A model generated the notes under the pieces. That model was not told where the DNA came from. It saw only the letters and a list, made by a program, of their open reading frames with translations, and did not search any database. The translations under genes and the position numbers were made by a program. Shown here in pieces: positions 36,218-44,400 of a stretch of 64,000 nucleotides of DNA. The number at the start of each line of letters is the position of its first letter. The stretch's first letter is position 1. Source of the DNA: Candidatus Protoclostridium gallicola (lineage in GTDB: Bacteria; Bacillota; Clostridia; Christensenellales; Pumilibacteraceae); NCBI GenBank assembly GCA_904387375.1, contig CAJFLE010000002.1, forward strand, positions 1-64,000, given 5' to 3'.

Positions 36218-36805
36218 TTATTCACTGCCTGACATCATGATTATTCGGCGGAAATATCGGTCCAACAGCGACTCGGACGGAAACAATTTCAGACAGTCGG
36301 ACAGGTCGTATGACGGATATTTTTTTGCGGCATTTTTCTTTTCATTGGCAATAAAGCTTTCCGCAAGTTTTTTAATACACTCATCGGAACTCTGTTTTGC
36401 GCATTCAGACAATATTTCCCTGCCCGTTTGTTCATATTTTGCGCCGAAATAAAATCCGTGCAAACATAGCACATAACCCACTACATAGCGCGCAAAATCG
36501 TCAAATTGTTTTGTAATGATGATATCGGTATATTGTTTCCATTTACCATATATCTCCATGCTTGCACTTTGGCATATATCCGGCATATTGAAATAACACC
36601 AACTATCCGCAAACAATGCAAGCAAAATATCGAAACTGTTTTTCATGCTATATTGTTTTTCCAAATATGCTATTGCCGCAAGATAGTTTTTTTGTTCTTC
36701 GTATGTTAATAATTTTTTATCACAATAAATCATATGCTTAATACCTCTATGCAAGGAAAAACGTCCCGATTCTAACAATGCCGCAAGTGTATAATCTTGC
36801 GACAT
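36218..36805 (-). CDS. Hypothetical protein in toxin array, 195 aa
   Basis: Unknown, probably all-helical and cytosolic, with several cysteines and a lysine-rich patch near residue 150. It starts 3 nt after the PH-like gene ends, so the two form a pair, and is followed by a strong terminator. An immunity or accessory role is inferred only from its place. Confidence 0.55.
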   Translation of the reverse strand: MSQDYTLAALLESGRFSLHRGIKHMIYCDKKLLTYEEQKNYLAAIAYLEKQYSMKNSFDILLALFADSWCYFNMPDICQSASMEIYGKWKQYTDIIITKQFDDFARYVVGYVLCLHGFYFGAKYEQTGREILSECAKQSSDECIKKLAESFIANEKKNAAKKYPSYDLSDCLKLFPSESLLDRYFRRIIMMSGSE

Positions 36806-37261
36806 TGTTTACATAACAATGTCATTTTCATAATATTTCCTTATTTCATCGACAGCCTTACGACTATAACTGAATGCCATCTCGGTTGTTTCCGCACTTT
36901 TTTCGTCTTCCGTTAAAAGCCGTTTGTAACAACAAATCAACCGTCCTTTTATACCGAATACCCGAACGTTTTTTATCTGTATTTGCATAATTTCATTCCA
37001 AGCATACTGTATCTTTCCCCAGCGCAAAGATAACAATGCTATCCCTTTGTCGGAAATTTCGGCATATCTAAAACTTAATAATGAAACAATTAAACAAAAT
37101 ACTATGAATCCCCACAAAGCGATATAAAGAATAACTTTTGTCAATATATCATTCAAATCCAGCAAAACAATAGTAATCGCGATTCCTATCGCCAATAAAA
37201 TGACATTTACAACTATCATTATTATCGTTAAGCTTTTTAATCCAATAAATCTTTTCTTCAT
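36792..37261. repeat. 470-bp direct repeat, copy 1
   Basis: Nearly identical, without gaps, to 37934-38403 (constant offset of 1142). It covers the whole 150-aa PH-like gene and the first codons of the 195-aa gene. The right end coincides with the start codon of the immunity gene in both copies. Confidence 0.9.
36809..37261 (-). CDS. Two-span PH-like immunity protein, paralogue 1, 150 aa
   Basis: Two membrane spans (about 11-34 and 40-62), then a soluble domain resembling the PH-like/YcxB fold, ending YYENDIVM. It differs from the protein at 37951 at only a handful of positions, mostly conservative. It has no toxin next to it; the neighbouring genes are the 169-aa and 195-aa proteins. It is likely a duplicated immunity gene kept after loss of its toxin. 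Confidence 0.65.
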   Translation of the reverse strand: MKKRFIGLKSLTIIMIVVNVILLAIGIAITIVLLDLNDILTKVILYIALWGFIVFCLIVSLLSFRYAEISDKGIALLSLRWGKIQYAWNEIMQIQIKNVRVFGIKGRLICCYKRLLTEDEKSAETTEMAFSYSRKAVDEIRKYYENDIVM

Positions 37262-37326
37262 CTTAAATCCGTTAAATTGATATTACATACAATTCTTTGT
37301 CGTTATATAATAATTCTGCCATTATA

Positions 37327-37836
37327 TTAAATATAAATTGAGCTTAAACAGTGCTTGAAAATATAATCAATAATATCGGAACTGACACGTAGAATCAGTA
37401 ATTGAAGTTTACCTTCTTTAACAAGAGCATAATTATTTTGCGAATACTCTATTATCTCTCCATCGGCTGATACATCTCCTATAAATATTAATCCCTGCTT
37501 TACGTTAACATAATACTTCAACTGAAAATCATCAATGACACCACCTGATGCGGCGGGCAATGTTTTATATTCTGAATTTCTATAATACATATCGCATATA
37601 GCATCAATATGTATTGTACGCTCTGATAATTCGAAAATGACAGCGTCCAACATTATAGATACACTGTAACAACGTCCAGTATCAGAATTAATACCGAGAA
37701 AAGTATGTCGATCAAGTCCGAAGAATAATTGATAACTTGAATCCTCCCATGAATATGTCAATACCGAATATTCGTCAAGATTATACTCGCCCAAATACAA
37801 CTCTTTATCACATAAGGAAACTTCAAAATTATACAT
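37327..37836 (-). CDS. Hypothetical protein in toxin array, 169 aa
   Basis: Unknown; beta-rich in composition, starts MYNFEVSLCDKELYLGEYNL, with no signal peptide. It resembles Imm-type beta proteins in size and acidity but I cannot name a family. It lies between the two copies of the 470-bp repeat. Low GC, like the rest of the array. Confidence 0.55.
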   Translation of the reverse strand: MYNFEVSLCDKELYLGEYNLDEYSVLTYSWEDSSYQLFFGLDRHTFLGINSDTGRCYSVSIMLDAVIFELSERTIHIDAICDMYYRNSEYKTLPAASGGVIDDFQLKYYVNVKQGLIFIGDVSADGEIIEYSQNNYALVKEGKLQLLILRVSSDIIDYIFKHCLSSIYI

Positions 37837-37875
37837 AATATTGTCACCATTTTAATAAATCAACAATTTGTTGTT

Positions 37876-37918
37876 TCAAAATCAATACCACGCGGTCAAT
37901 GCGTGGTATTGATTTTGA
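37876..37918 (-). terminator. Hairpin closing toxin module 2
   Basis: A perfect 18-bp stem (TCAAAATCAATACCACGC and complement, 7-nt loop) 33 nt beyond the PH-like immunity gene. No long T run follows on the minus strand, so termination may be Rho-dependent or two-way. Confidence 0.6.
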
Positions 37919-37933
37919 ACTATGCGGTCAATT

Positions 37934-38403
37934 TAATCTTGCAACATTGATTACATAACAATGTCATTTTCATAATATTTCCTTATTTCATCGACAGCCT
38001 TACGACTGTAACTGAATGCCATCTCGGTTGTTTCCGAACTTTTTTCGTCTTCCGTTAAAAGCCTTTTGTAACAACAAATCAGTCGTCCTTTTATACCTAA
38101 TATCCGAATGTTTTTTATCTGTATTTGTATAATTTCATTCCAAGCATATTGTATCTTTCCCCAGCGCAAAGATAACAATGCTATCCCTTTATCGGAAATT
38201 TCGGCATATCTAAAACTTAATAATGAAATAATTAAACAAAATACTATGAATCCCCACAGAGCGATATAAAGAATAACTTTTGTCAATATATCATTCAAAT
38301 CCAGCAAAACGATAGTAATTGCGATTCCTATCGCTAATAAAATGACATTTACAACTATCATTATTATCGTTAAGCTTTTTAAACCAAGAAATCTTTTCTT
38401 CAT
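37934..38403. repeat. 470-bp direct repeat, copy 2
   Basis: Pairs with 36792-37261. It contains the immunity gene directly following the orphan toxin tip, so this copy is probably the original and the other the duplicate. Confidence 0.9.
37951..38403 (-). CDS. Two-span PH-like immunity protein, paralogue 2, 150 aa
   Basis: Same architecture as the 36809 protein: two membrane spans, then a PH-like domain. It starts at 38403 (MKKRFLGLKSLTIIM) after a GGAG site, 13 nt past the end of the orphan toxin tip, the expected place for the cognate immunity gene. A membrane-located immunity protein fits the hydrophobic toxin tip beside it. Confidence 0.7.
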   Translation of the reverse strand: MKKRFLGLKSLTIIMIVVNVILLAIGIAITIVLLDLNDILTKVILYIALWGFIVFCLIISLLSFRYAEISDKGIALLSLRWGKIQYAWNEIIQIQIKNIRILGIKGRLICCYKRLLTEDEKSSETTEMAFSYSRKAVDEIRKYYENDIVM

Positions 38404-38416
38404 AATACTCTCCATA

Positions 38417-39103
38417 TTAATTAGATAATATTTCGATAATAATTGACCAAATACTATTCTTAATGAAACCACGCCATATTTCTTTAAAACATGTACGAAT
38501 AAACTCATTTGCATATATTATAGAGCCTGGCATCAATTCATTCCAAAATGCAGAACTTGCGACATTCCCGCCGGAAATCATCATACCATGTCCGCCGATT
38601 ATACCAGCAAATGCGCCCCAAACTATAGATCCAAACAACTCATCACTATTAATCGGTTGTTTATTAATTGCTTTTATTGTGCTATAGCTGATGCCTCCCA
38701 GCATTGCATTAATAGCAATCTGCCAGCTAACAGACAGTGCAGAACCTCCAAATCCACCGGATATGGCGCCAGTGAATGTATTAACCGCCAGATTAACATA
38801 ATTAAGATTTCCGCCAAGAGCTTGAGCTGCTAAATTTATACCACCAGCAATAATACCGCCTAAGAATGCATTGAAACCAGTACTTAACGCCATATTTTTT
38901 CCAGCTACAATCGCAGTACTGCCTATTAGACCCATTGTACCAGCTATATAACCAATACCTGCGGCAATTGCTCCGGTTATTAGTGAAGCACCTATAACTA
39001 TTGCCGCACCAACCAGCCAAGCCCACCAAGGTATGCCTTCTTCCGTATCGGTACATGCGGGATTCTTAGCCATATTGACCAGTACGCTGTACATATACGG
39101 CAT
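38417..39103 (-). CDS. Orphan Rhs C-terminal toxin tip, module 2
   Basis: 228 aa from MPYMYSVLVNMAKNPACTDT. The first 25 residues are nearly identical to rhs up to EEGIPWW; the rest is a different, glycine-rich hydrophobic domain with several possible membrane helices (GAAIVIGASLITGAIAAGIG), suggesting a pore-forming or membrane-acting tip. Homology to rhs extends upstream to 39148, where a TAG codon lies directly before the homologous TAT. It therefore lacks the rhs body and would be translated from the internal ATG or only after recombination into rhs. Confidence 0.7.
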   Translation of the reverse strand: MPYMYSVLVNMAKNPACTDTEEGIPWWAWLVGAAIVIGASLITGAIAAGIGYIAGTMGLIGSTAIVAGKNMALSTGFNAFLGGIIAGGINLAAQALGGNLNYVNLAVNTFTGAISGGFGGSALSVSWQIAINAMLGGISYSTIKAINKQPINSDELFGSIVWGAFAGIIGGHGMMISGGNVASSAFWNELMPGSIIYANEFIRTCFKEIWRGFIKNSIWSIIIEILSN

Positions 39104-39115
39104 AAGCTCGAGTAT

Positions 39116-39148
39116 ATTATCGCACAGAATTCCGTTCCTGTCAAGATA
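39116..39148 (-). promoter_or_regulatory. Rhs junction copy 2 with embedded promoter
   Basis: TATCTTGACA begins at 39148; TTGACA (39144-39139), 17 nt, GATAAT (39121-39116). The expected start site is within about 8 nt of the ATG at 39103, so an orphan tip transcript would have almost no leader. Confidence 0.75.
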
Positions 39149-39179
39149 CTATTTTATAGACTAAAACTTTACACGGATA

Positions 39180-39208
39180 TTGACAAAAATCGTATCATAC
39201 GTTATAAT
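39180..39208 (+). promoter_or_regulatory. Consensus promoter of a leaderless gene
   Basis: TTGACA (39180-39185), 17 nt, TATAAT (39203-39208) on the plus strand. The start codon at 39215 is 6 nt after the -10, where transcription itself should begin. Confidence 0.85.
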
Positions 39209-39214
39209 ATCAAT

Positions 39215-39580
39215 ATGAAAGGACGCTTATTTATTATATTAGCTTTTCTAATTTTTGGATTAGCTCTTGTAGTATGTGGTGCTCTTATAGTCAGCTTGAT
39301 TCCCACACATTTGACTATACTCGGATATATAATGATGGTCTTAGGCGGGATCTTAATCCTTGTCGGTGCTGTTTTGTGTGCGATTTATTCAGGAAGAAAA
39401 AAGCTATTTATACCGATACTGATTTTCTCAATTATTGGGATTATTTTTTTAATAAGCGGCATTGTTTTATTAAATTTGGGTTTGGCGGAGCCATTAATCG
39501 TTCTAAGTTATATCTTGATTATTTTAGGCATCAGTCTGTTGTTACTTGTTGCTATTCTGATATCAATGTATATTGTTTGA
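39215..39580 (+). CDS. Small four-span membrane protein, leaderless, 121 aa
   Basis: Almost wholly hydrophobic, with four likely spans in two repeated pairs (about 5-27, 33-56, 65-86, 92-118), the second pair after a GRKK turn. It is opposite in strand to every other gene of the array and has no ribosome site; its perfect promoter places the start of the mRNA at the ATG. It sits between toxin modules 1 and 2. It may be a further immunity gene against a membrane-acting toxin or an inserted stranger; I do not recognise a family. Confidence 0.7.
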   Translation: MKGRLFIILAFLIFGLALVVCGALIVSLIPTHLTILGYIMMVLGGILILVGAVLCAIYSGRKKLFIPILIFSIIGIIFLISGIVLLNLGLAEPLIVLSYILIILGISLLLLVAILISMYIV

Positions 39581-39626
39581 TTAAAAGAAATTGACGCGAT
39601 TGAAATCGCGTCAATTTCTTTTAATC
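39579..39626. terminator. 23-bp perfect inverted repeat terminator
   Basis: Arms of 23 nt (39579-39601 and 39604-39626) around a 2-nt loop, overlapping the stop of the leaderless gene. It serves as a terminator on the plus strand (TTTCTTTTAATC at its end). Confidence 0.75.
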
Positions 39627-39649
39627 AGCCGCAGCTTTTGCTGCGGCTG
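39626..39649 (-). terminator. Terminator hairpin after the rhs immunity gene
   Basis: A perfect 10-bp stem (CAGCCGCAGC and complement, TTTT loop) directly abuts the 23-bp repeat. On the minus strand it follows the 146-aa gene by 8 nt. Confidence 0.7.
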
Positions 39650-39657
39650 TTTCACGG

Positions 39658-40098
39658 TTAAGACGATGATTCGTCTTCCGAAACGTCTGTATCTTGTTCG
39701 GCTTGCTCTGCCTCTTGTCGCTCCTGCTTCTCCGTCATTCGCACCTCGTCCAGCCGTCGTTTCTTCTTGTCGTAATAGTACCGTATACTATGCTTGACTA
39801 TCAAATATATGAACCCCAATACATAATAGTACGAAAAGCTTATTATATACGAAACAGCGACGAATACGTCGGATACAAATATTAACGGCATGCAGATGAG
39901 AACGCAATTCAGACTCAGCAATGCCATCCACAGGACATACCAGCCAATTAATTTATGCGTACCTTTCCACTCAGGAAAAAACTCTTTTATATATTTGCCT
40001 CTAAACCAAGCATGAGCAATTCCTATCATAATGAAAACATCCGCCATGCCAATTAGGCCGATACTTCCAATCGAAGTGAAAAAATATGCATTATCCAT
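39658..40098 (-). CDS. Multi-span membrane protein, probable immunity to the Rhs tip
   Basis: 146 aa with three or four hydrophobic segments (about 5-30, 47-70, 72-108) and a long charged Glu/Gln/Ser C-terminal tail in the cytoplasm. It starts 5 nt after rhs ends. In polymorphic toxin systems the gene immediately after the toxin tip encodes immunity, and membrane immunity proteins usually pair with membrane-damaging toxins, which fits the glycine-rich hydrophobic tip. No family recognised. Confidence 0.65.
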   Translation of the reverse strand: MDNAYFFTSIGSIGLIGMADVFIMIGIAHAWFRGKYIKEFFPEWKGTHKLIGWYVLWMALLSLNCVLICMPLIFVSDVFVAVSYIISFSYYYVLGFIYLIVKHSIRYYYDKKKRRLDEVRMTEKQERQEAEQAEQDTDVSEDESSS

Positions 40099-40103
40099 AT
40101 CAT

Positions 40104-41444
40104 TTACCCCAATAACGAATCAAGAAATGAACCAAACCATGCCAGCATCTCAGAAAGCATTCCGATACCGAAAGATTTTAACCATGAGGCGTTAAACGTC
40201 ATACCTAGAACTACGCCACTCAGTATCGAGGCAAAGAATCCGGCCGGTTTGGTTTCTCGCCCCGTGATTGCGCTGCTCAATATATACGAGGTTCCGCTCA
40301 GCACGACATTCCCCGCCACCTGCACTCCCTTATGTATGAGCAGTCTTGTTCCTCCGCTTATCCCGGCTGAAAACGTACCCAACGCACCGCTCAACGCTCC
40401 GCTTATTAATCCGCTCAATACCGCGTCGCTCGCTCCGCTCAGTATACCGCCGGGCACATCTCCGCCGTTTATCGCCGCGCTTATGCCTCCGACAAATCCG
40501 CCGAATATCGTGTTTGTCACGGTACTCATCACCGCGCCTTTCAGCATTCCGGCCATTACTCCGGCTACGGATAAGCCCAGTCCCGATGTCACGACCGTCG
40601 TCAATGCCAGCAGCCATATAACGCCGGCGGCAATAAGCCAGTTCCACCAAGGTATGCCTTCTTCCGTATCGGTGCATGCGGGATCCTTCGCCATATTGAC
40701 CAGCACGCTGCACATATACGGCATAAGCTCGAGTATATTATCGCACAGAATTCCGTTCCTGTCAAGATACTTTTCCGAAATCGCTTCGGGGATTTCTATC
40801 GCGTCCAGATACTGCCCCACTTCAGGATCACGGTCATAGTAATATCCTTTCCATCGCAACGGAAATCTGTTGCCAAGCGAACTCATATCCGTATCTTCGG
40901 TGTTGTCCTGCTTATATACTTTGCAGCGCCCGTATGCGTCGTATTTGTACTGAGCGATTATCTGGCCGACCGAGCCGGCTATGTATCTCACGCTTCCGTC
41001 CAGATCCGTGACCACTATCAGATACTGTTCGTCTATGCTCGCAGCATTGATTCCTTCGACGTCGTAGAAATACGTTATCGTATTGTCTCCGCCGCTTTCG
41101 TGCAGCAGTTTTCCGCCGTCATACAGATATTCGGTCGTTTTCCCGCCGTATACCTTTTTGCTGCGGATTCCGTTGTGATCGTACGTATACGTCGCGCTTC
41201 CCGCGCTCGCCAGCAGGCGCCCTCTCGTCCACGTATAGCTTCTGTTTCCGTCGCTTATCCGGTTACCGTAGTTATCGTATGTATATAATGTCTGAGTTCC
41301 GGTTCCGTCGCTGGCGGAAGATATCTTTGCAAGGCGGCCGCGAAGATCATAGAAATAATATTTGCCTATTCCGTTATCTGTCACGTCCGTGATCCGCGCG
41401 CCCGCATATCCGACTGCGTACGTGTACGTTCGGTTCACTCCCAT
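40104..41444 (-). CDS. YD-repeat (Rhs) protein, C-terminal fragment with toxin tip
   Basis: 446 aa in another frame from the upstream rhs part. Residues 1-190 continue the YD repeats (YFYDLRGRLAKIS, YTYDNYGNRIS, YKYDAYGRCKVY) and a divergent core (RWKGYYYDRDPEVGQYLDA). Residues about 226-262 are the junction (YLDRNGILCDN to EEGIPWW). The remaining 185 residues are hydrophobic and glycine-rich, a likely membrane-acting toxin. The ATG at 41444 has a GGGAG site 7 nt upstream, created by the 14-bp duplication, so separate translation is possible. It is followed by its immunity gene. Confidence 0.8.
   Translation of the reverse strand: MGVNRTYTYAVGYAGARITDVTDNGIGKYYFYDLRGRLAKISSASDGTGTQTLYTYDNYGNRISDGNRSYTWTRGRLLASAGSATYTYDHNGIRSKKVYGGKTTEYLYDGGKLLHESGGDNTITYFYDVEGINAASIDEQYLIVVTDLDGSVRYIAGSVGQIIAQYKYDAYGRCKVYKQDNTEDTDMSSLGNRFPLRWKGYYYDRDPEVGQYLDAIEIPEAISEKYLDRNGILCDNILELMPYMCSVLVNMAKDPACTDTEEGIPWWNWLIAAGVIWLLALTTVVTSGLGLSVAGVMAGMLKGAVMSTVTNTIFGGFVGGISAAINGGDVPGGILSGASDAVLSGLISGALSGALGTFSAGISGGTRLLIHKGVQVAGNVVLSGTSYILSSAITGRETKPAGFFASILSGVVLGMTFNASWLKSFGIGMLSEMLAWFGSFLDSLLG
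40737..40769 (-). promoter_or_regulatory. Rhs junction copy 1 with internal promoter
   Basis: Inside rhs, the codons for YLDRNGILCDN contain TTGACA (40765-40760), 17 nt, GATAAT (40742-40737). Active, it would transcribe the toxin tip and immunity gene without the rhs body. The same spacing and hexamers occur in copies 2, 3 and 4. Confidence 0.7.
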
Positions 41445-41462
41445 AATTTCACTCCCATAATT
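41434..41462. repeat. 14-bp tandem duplication that splits rhs
   Basis: TTCACTCCCATAAT occurs twice in a row (41434-41447 and 41448-41461). Fourteen is not a multiple of three, so it shifts the rhs frame. With one copy removed, 44755 to 40104 is one frame of 1546 codons including the stop. Confidence 0.95.
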
Positions 41463-44400
41463 CCGTTGCTTTCGGTCTTCAGTCTTCCGAGCACATCATA
41501 CGTATAGCTCTCCGTTTCGGTATAGTTTTCGGTTTCGGTTGTCGCATACTGCCCTTCGGCCTTTCTCACTACGCCGATCACTCTGCCGTGGTTATCGTAA
41601 GTCCGCGTCTCGGTCAGAACACGGCTGGCGTCAGACGTGTTGCCGACGCCGTCAAACGACGTCGTTTTGCTCTGCACAAAAGGTGCGTTGCCGTTTCCGT
41701 ATCCGTATGCCGTATATATGGGATATCTGTTTCCCACATATACATCCGCATGCTTTGCCTTTATTCTGCCGTATTCGTCGTATACATAGTTGGCTCCGCA
41801 TGTAATAGCGTCGGTAACGTTTCCGCTGTTGCTGTTATCTACTTTTAACTTGCTGGATATCACGCGAGGGTTGACCGTTTGCGCCGTATCGTAATTCACT
41901 TCCGTGATGAAACGATAACCGGTTCCGATCGTATACTCCGTTTCCGTATTGGATATCTGCCGTACATTGAGTTTATTGTTGATTTTCCACTCGCACACAT
42001 TGTCTGCGTGGTCATAGAAATAGTTATATGTACGTCCGGAATAGCCGTCGTTTATATATTCCAGTCTGCCGGCATAGCCGCTCGCGCCACCGGCGCCGTA
42101 TGAATACGTAACGCTGCTTCCGTTCCCGGATATTCCCGTCGTCTTGCCGTAGTTGTTCGTACTCACGGTCACGGTATCCGTTGCGCTTCCCCTGTAATAC
42201 CGATGTACGGTGCTGTTCGTATTCCGTTCGATTTCTTCGGCAAGGTATTCGGTGTTCTCGCCGTTGTCGTATACTCCGTACGCAATTTTATCGTTTGCAA
42301 TATCCGGCGTTATTCCGTATTTACTCATTCCGTCCGACACGACATTGACTATGCCGTTCGAATATTCATACGACACCCTTTTCCATAATGTATTGTTCTC
42401 GTCACGTTTGTATACGTTATTTACGTTCTCATATAAAGCGTCGTAGCCGTATTGCGTGCTTCCTCCGCTGCGGCTGTACGCGCCGCCCGTACTTCTGTTT
42501 TTATCGTATATTGTATTGATCGTACCGTACGGCAGGTCGTAAGTATAATCCTCTCCCGACGCCGTACCGTGACGCGACGTAAGATAACCGGAGGCGTCGT
42601 ATGTATCTGCTTCCAGCACTATCGTACCGCCGCTGCCGCCCACGAGCTTGGCGGTCAGACGGTTGCCGTGGCCGTCGTACGTATATTCTTTCTTCACCCC
42701 GTATGCATCGGTTTCGCTCAATACGTTGCCGTAATAATCCGTCACTTTCACCGCGTTTGTGCCGGTGAAGATATCCTCGTCGTCCGCATCGCCGAGCGTT
42801 TTGTCCTTGTCCGTGCAGACCGTCGTTTCCGTATGCGTATACACTCCGCCGGTCGTCATGGATATGTATTCGCGCGTCCGGCTCCTGTTATCCGGGCTGA
42901 TGCTCTCGCATATTATCTTTTTATCCGTTGAGGTTCCGGCGTATAAGTCTTCCAGATAAAACGTCCCCGCTTCGCCGGTATATACGATTGCGGTTACTCC
43001 CGAATCTCTCTTCTCTCCGCCTGACAGCGTGATGTAAGTGCCCAAAGGAGACACCCTCGGGGAATTGGCCTCGATCGCGGCGGCAATAATCTCTTCCGCG
43101 GTCATATACGTATTTCCGCCCATATAGTAATTTTTATACGCCCCGGCATACCATACGGTCATCGCCGTTATGTCGCGCCAATCCAATTCCGCCCCGTTAC
43201 GGCATACGAATTTCACGGAGCGCTTTGCGCCGGCCGCGATACGGAAGTCGCATGCCACGGATTCCCCCGTACTCTCCGCATCCGGCGCCGACAGCGTAAG
43301 CGTCATGCCGGTAATCGTATTCGTAGTATTCCGCATATCCACGGGAATGCTGACGCTCTGCCATGCGCCGTATGCGCTTGCGTCAACGTCCACGGTCGAC
43401 GAGGTAGTGCTGTCATCCGACAGGCTGCACATCAGCGTAGCGCGCAGACGCGCGGCGTCGCACCGATGTTTGAGATGGAACGTCAGATCATAATACCTGT
43501 AATACGTCTCTCCGGTCAGGCGCGGATCCGTTCCGCACAGCGTCAGCGTGTCCGTAAACTTATACGCGGCCGCTCCGTTTATGCTCACGTCAGTCTGATT
43601 TTCTGGCGACGAGTTAATCCCTACGCTTACGCCGCGTTCGCGCGTCAGCGTCTTATATTGCGTATTTTGCGCGTTGCACTCGTAAGCGCCGATCATTCTG
43701 CCTCTGCCGTTATATTCGTATGCCGTTATGACGTTCTTTTCGTCACGCATAAGGAACTCGCATACTTTCGGGCGGCTGTCTGACTGATAATTGCATTTTG
43801 CCCGGCCCCACGCGCGCTTCTGCGTGAATACGTCGTTTTCACTCACGTATCCCGTGCGTATCTCCTGCGCCGTTCCGTCGCCGCCGTATGTCGTCTGCAC
43901 GGCAGCGCCGGTTCTTGAATCGATCATAAGAGATATTTTATCGTCGGCTGTATATATGCAGCGGTACAGCTGCGTCGCGGTCGCATCGGCCGCCACTGCC
44001 GTCGCTGAAGCAAGCCTGCCGGCAGAGCACGAATATTGAATCGCGGCGCAAGTAACGCCCGACCGTACGGCCGAAATGCTTTGCAGCAGCCCGTCCGCAT
44101 ACGAGAGCTGCAGATATTCCGTCGGCGACGAGGTTCCCGACGTCCCGTCGTATATGCGCGTCAGTCTGCCGGCATCGTCGTATTCGTATACCGTTTTCGT
44201 CTTGGAAGAATTTCCGGCCGTCTGCCATGCGATGCGACCTTCTTCGAAAAGCATGCGGTTGCCGCGTAAGTCCTCGATGATGCCGTCGGCGGGAGTAAGG
44301 ATATATCCCAGACCTTCGGCGTCGTAATAACGATCCGAATCGCGCTCGAACGGAACGAAACGGTGTACGCAGCCGTCGCCGTCGATATATTTGTATATGC

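Noticed and set aside
40737..40769. The junction hexamers as a chance result of codon conservation
   Set aside because: Not fully rejected: the codons for YLDRNGILCDN do force much of TTGAC-N-GATAAT. However, the hexamers and spacing are also kept in module 4 where the protein frame is soon lost, so I keep the promoter hypothesis but note this alternative.
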